Assembly: GCA_020722575.1 (NCBI GenBank)
Contig: DYKN01000001.1
Coordinates: 62,001 to 126,000, forward strand
Direction of reading: 5' to 3'
DNA length: 64,000 nucleotides
From: Rikenella microfusus
Lineage (GTDB): Bacteria; Bacteroidota; Bacteroidia; Bacteroidales; VadinHA17
The position numbers were made by a program, and so were the translations under genes. The notes beneath the pieces are model-generated. The model did not search any database. It saw nothing but the letters and a program-made list of their open reading frames with translations, and was not told the origin of the DNA. Of the stretch, positions 62,254 through 64,000 are shown in pieces; positions within the stretch are counted from its first letter, which is position 1, and each line of letters begins with the position of its first letter.

Positions 62254-62386
62254 TGAAGATAAGATTTTTCCGGAAATTTCAGTAAATTTTATAATTATGA
62301 CGGAAATCTGTTTGAAGTTCATTAAAAATGAATATTTTAGTAAAGTTAATTTTAAATTGATAATAATTTAAATAATTTTTGTTATT

Positions 62387-63598
62387 ATGAGATCACTGAT
62401 TACCATCGTGTTAATATTTCTGTTATATATTTCAGCCTTCTCCCAGGTCCGCCAGAGCGGTCAACAGGCAATTACTTCAAAAGATGTGGGATACAGCTTC
62501 ACAGTGGTTGTGGATCTGAAAGCAACTCCAGTGAAAAACCAGGCCAGTACAGGTACCTGCTGGTGCTTTGCAACTACATCATTTATTGAGTCGGAACTCC
62601 TGAGAATGGGTAAAGGCGAATATGATCTTTCTGAAATGTTTATTGTAAGGTATAATTATATTGACAAGCTAAAGGATAATTATCTAAGACAGGGTAAAGG
62701 GAATCTTGGACAGGGAAGTCTGGCCCACGACTGGATGGCAATATTTTCAAAGGTAGGGATCGTTCCGGAAGAGGTCTATCAGGGGCTGAATTACGGGTCG
62801 CCGGTTCACAATCATGGTGAACTGAATGCTTTTATCAATGCTGTTGCAGCAGTCCCGGTACAGAGAAAAAAAGAAAGCCAGCAATATCATAAAATTGTAA
62901 ATGCCATATTTGATATATATTTCGGCGAAGTACCTGAACAGTTTAATTACAGGGGGAAAAGTTATACACCTCAATCCTTTGCATCAAGTCTTGGCATAAA
63001 TCCAGATGATTATGTTGAAATAACATCCTTCACGCACTTTCCCTTTTATACCAGAGGACTTCTTGAAGTTCCTGATAACTGGAGAATGGAAAAGATGTAT
63101 AATGTTCCTTTGGAGGAGATGATTCAGATAATGGATTATTCACTCACTAACGGTTATACTATAGCCTGGGACGGCGATGTAAGCGAGAGGGGATTCTCTC
63201 ACGCACGTGGTATTGCAGTAATTCCTGTATCCATATCCGCTGAAGATAATTCAACAACCGACAGGGCAAGGTTTGAAAGGTCAAATATTCAGGGCAGGCA
63301 GACAGAAACTGGGATATCAGAACCAGTTGCTGAGATAAACGTCACCCAGGAAATCAGGCAGGCAGGATATGAAAATTTTTCAACCACCGATGACCACCTG
63401 ATGCATATTACCGGGCTATTGAAAGACCAGAACGGAACAAAATTCTACAAAACGAAAAACTCCTGGGGTACCGACAGAAACTCTTACGGAGGTTATCTTA
63501 ACATGTCGGAAAATTATGTGAAGGCAAAAACCATATTTATTATGGTGAACAAAAACGGAATTCCTCCTGCATTAAAGGCCAAACTGGGGATCAATTAG
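62387..63598 (+). CDS. Exported C1-family cysteine peptidase (bleomycin hydrolase/PepC-like)
   Basis: 403 residues with a signal peptide (about 1-20, ending FSQ), so the enzyme is likely periplasmic. The papain-type site is intact: oxyanion Gln and catalytic Cys58 in VKNQASTGTCWCFATTSF, His in TTDDHLMHITGL and Asn in KTKNSWGTD. The rest follows the C1B bleomycin-hydrolase/aminopeptidase C pattern (DLSEMFIVRYNYIDKL, NGYTIAWDGDVSE). A polar insertion lies near 285-315. No T9SS C-terminal domain is seen. It precedes a convergent O-methyltransferase gene by eight bases. Confidence 0.9.
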   Translation: MRSLITIVLIFLLYISAFSQVRQSGQQAITSKDVGYSFTVVVDLKATPVKNQASTGTCWCFATTSFIESELLRMGKGEYDLSEMFIVRYNYIDKLKDNYLRQGKGNLGQGSLAHDWMAIFSKVGIVPEEVYQGLNYGSPVHNHGELNAFINAVAAVPVQRKKESQQYHKIVNAIFDIYFGEVPEQFNYRGKSYTPQSFASSLGINPDDYVEITSFTHFPFYTRGLLEVPDNWRMEKMYNVPLEEMIQIMDYSLTNGYTIAWDGDVSERGFSHARGIAVIPVSISAEDNSTTDRARFERSNIQGRQTETGISEPVAEINVTQEIRQAGYENFSTTDDHLMHITGLLKDQNGTKFYKTKNSWGTDRNSYGGYLNMSENYVKAKTIFIMVNKNGIPPALKAKLGIN

Positions 63599-63606
63599 AA
63601 AAAAGA

Positions 63607-64000
63607 TTATTTCATACTTCGTTTGTAACTGATCGAGACTCCTGCCCCCCGGTTGTCAACGGTTGTTTCATAATTCGGAAGACTCTTTATGTATTCCAGA
63701 AACTCCTGCTGACCGCTTCTGAAGCCACCGCCGCGGAAACCTCTGCTTCCCTGTCCGTAATCGTAAACATTATGGGCAGTGAAACATCCTCCAACCTTTA
63801 ATTTGGGTTCGAGCTCAATAAAATAATTCTTGTACCACTCTTTGTCGGCGTCGCTGAAAACAAAATCAAACGGACCTTTAAGTTCTTTTACAAGCTGATG
63901 TGCATCGGCAAGCCTGGCATCAATATATTCCGATAAACCTGCTTTTTTAAAGTTATCTACTGCTTTCCTGTGGCGCTCTTCGTCAATTTCAATCGTAATC
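63607..64000 (-). CDS. O-methyltransferase, C-terminal part (runs off right edge)
   Basis: The last 131 codons, read leftward from 64000, give a class I SAM methyltransferase C-terminal half: ITIEIDEERHRKAVDNFKKA, ARLADAHQLVKEL, FDFVFSDADKEWYKNYF (the DADK metal/SAM region of the caffeoyl-CoA O-methyltransferase family), LKVGGCFTAHNVYDYGQGS, and a serine/glycine-rich end. The start is outside the window. Substrate unknown. Confidence 0.82.
   Translation of the reverse strand, partial: ITIEIDEERHRKAVDNFKKAGLSEYIDARLADAHQLVKELKGPFDFVFSDADKEWYKNYFIELEPKLKVGGCFTAHNVYDYGQGSRGFRGGGFRSGQQEFLEYIKSLPNYETTVDNRGAGVSISYKRSMK

Noticed and set aside
62387..63598. T9SS cargo protease
   Set aside because: The C-terminus ends in the peptidase fold with no type A or B C-terminal secretion domain.
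1..64000. CRISPR arrays, insertion sequences, prophage, rRNA and tRNA genes
   Set aside because: No regular repeat-spacer series, transposase or integrase sequence, and no tRNA-like T-loop sequence was seen in the gaps.

Overview
The window reads as chromosomal core sequence from a member of the Bacteroidota, most likely the order Bacteroidales or a close relative. The evidence is gene content: a Type IX secretion system (T9SS) locus porP-gldK-gldL-gldM-gldN, the T9SS genes porX and porW/sprE, the lipoprotein gldH, Bacteroidota-type families (DUF4270, DUF4954, HU-SPOR), and repeated -7 promoter elements of the form TAnnTTTG. The DNA is AT-rich with short intergenic gaps, none above 300 bases. 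I see no rRNA, tRNA, CRISPR array, phage or insertion sequence.

Layout. 1-5260 (minus): T9SS core operon, cut at the left edge inside gldN. 5427-8890 (minus): topA translationally coupled to a degenerate arginase-fold gene. 9165-11510 (plus): class A penicillin-binding protein. 11518-15167 (minus): panC-panD-flippase-like membrane protein-radA. 15322-21418 (plus): half-size GT5 protein, DUF4270 lipoprotein, glmS, DUF4954 beta-helix protein. 21415-27563 (minus): sugar-nucleotide operon wbpE-wbpD-wbpB-wbpA-galE-rfbB. 27771-28745 (plus): membrane HU-SPOR protein. 28750-30783 (minus): metG. 31046-31945 (plus): LD-carboxypeptidase. 31947-37897 (minus): porW/sprE-porX-tsaE-alanine dehydrogenase. 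37977-43809 (minus): tpx, holB, ricT-like, gldH, trmB, alkyltransferase-like, mrp, nfu. 44092-47079 (plus): pgk with a strong terminator, then a lipoprotein/LuxE-like pair. 47084-50005 (minus): gltX-tatD-tcdA. 50163-52484 (plus): tdh-kbl threonine catabolism. 52495-60145 (minus): class II ribonucleotide reductase, Oar-like TonB-dependent receptor, waaA. 60259-63598 (plus): two-component pair, yraN, exported C1 peptidase. 63607-64000 (minus): partial O-methyltransferase.

How the genes fit together. The strongest theme is cell-surface biogenesis. The T9SS motor and ring (GldLM, GldKN), the PorP/SprF-family protein, the regulator PorX and the connector PorW are all here. So is a four-enzyme Wbp pathway that makes UDP-2,3-diacetamido-2,3-dideoxy-glucuronate, the sugar class linked in Porphyromonas gingivalis to anchoring T9SS cargo on anionic LPS. 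GlmS, GalE, RfbB, WaaA and the penicillin-binding protein supply or use envelope sugars. The rest is housekeeping: pantothenate synthesis, tRNA charging and modification (metG, gltX, trmB, tsaE, tcdA), DNA metabolism (topA, radA, holB, nrdJ), Fe-S carriers and peroxide defence.

I do not see one compact undescribed multi-gene system. The most interesting material is a set of family members lacking expected catalytic or binding residues (arginase-like, GT5, Mrp, alkyltransferase-like), the HU-SPOR and DUF4954 proteins, a LuxE-like adenylation protein paired with an unknown lipoprotein, and unexplained inverted or direct repeats ahead of nrdJ and glmS.
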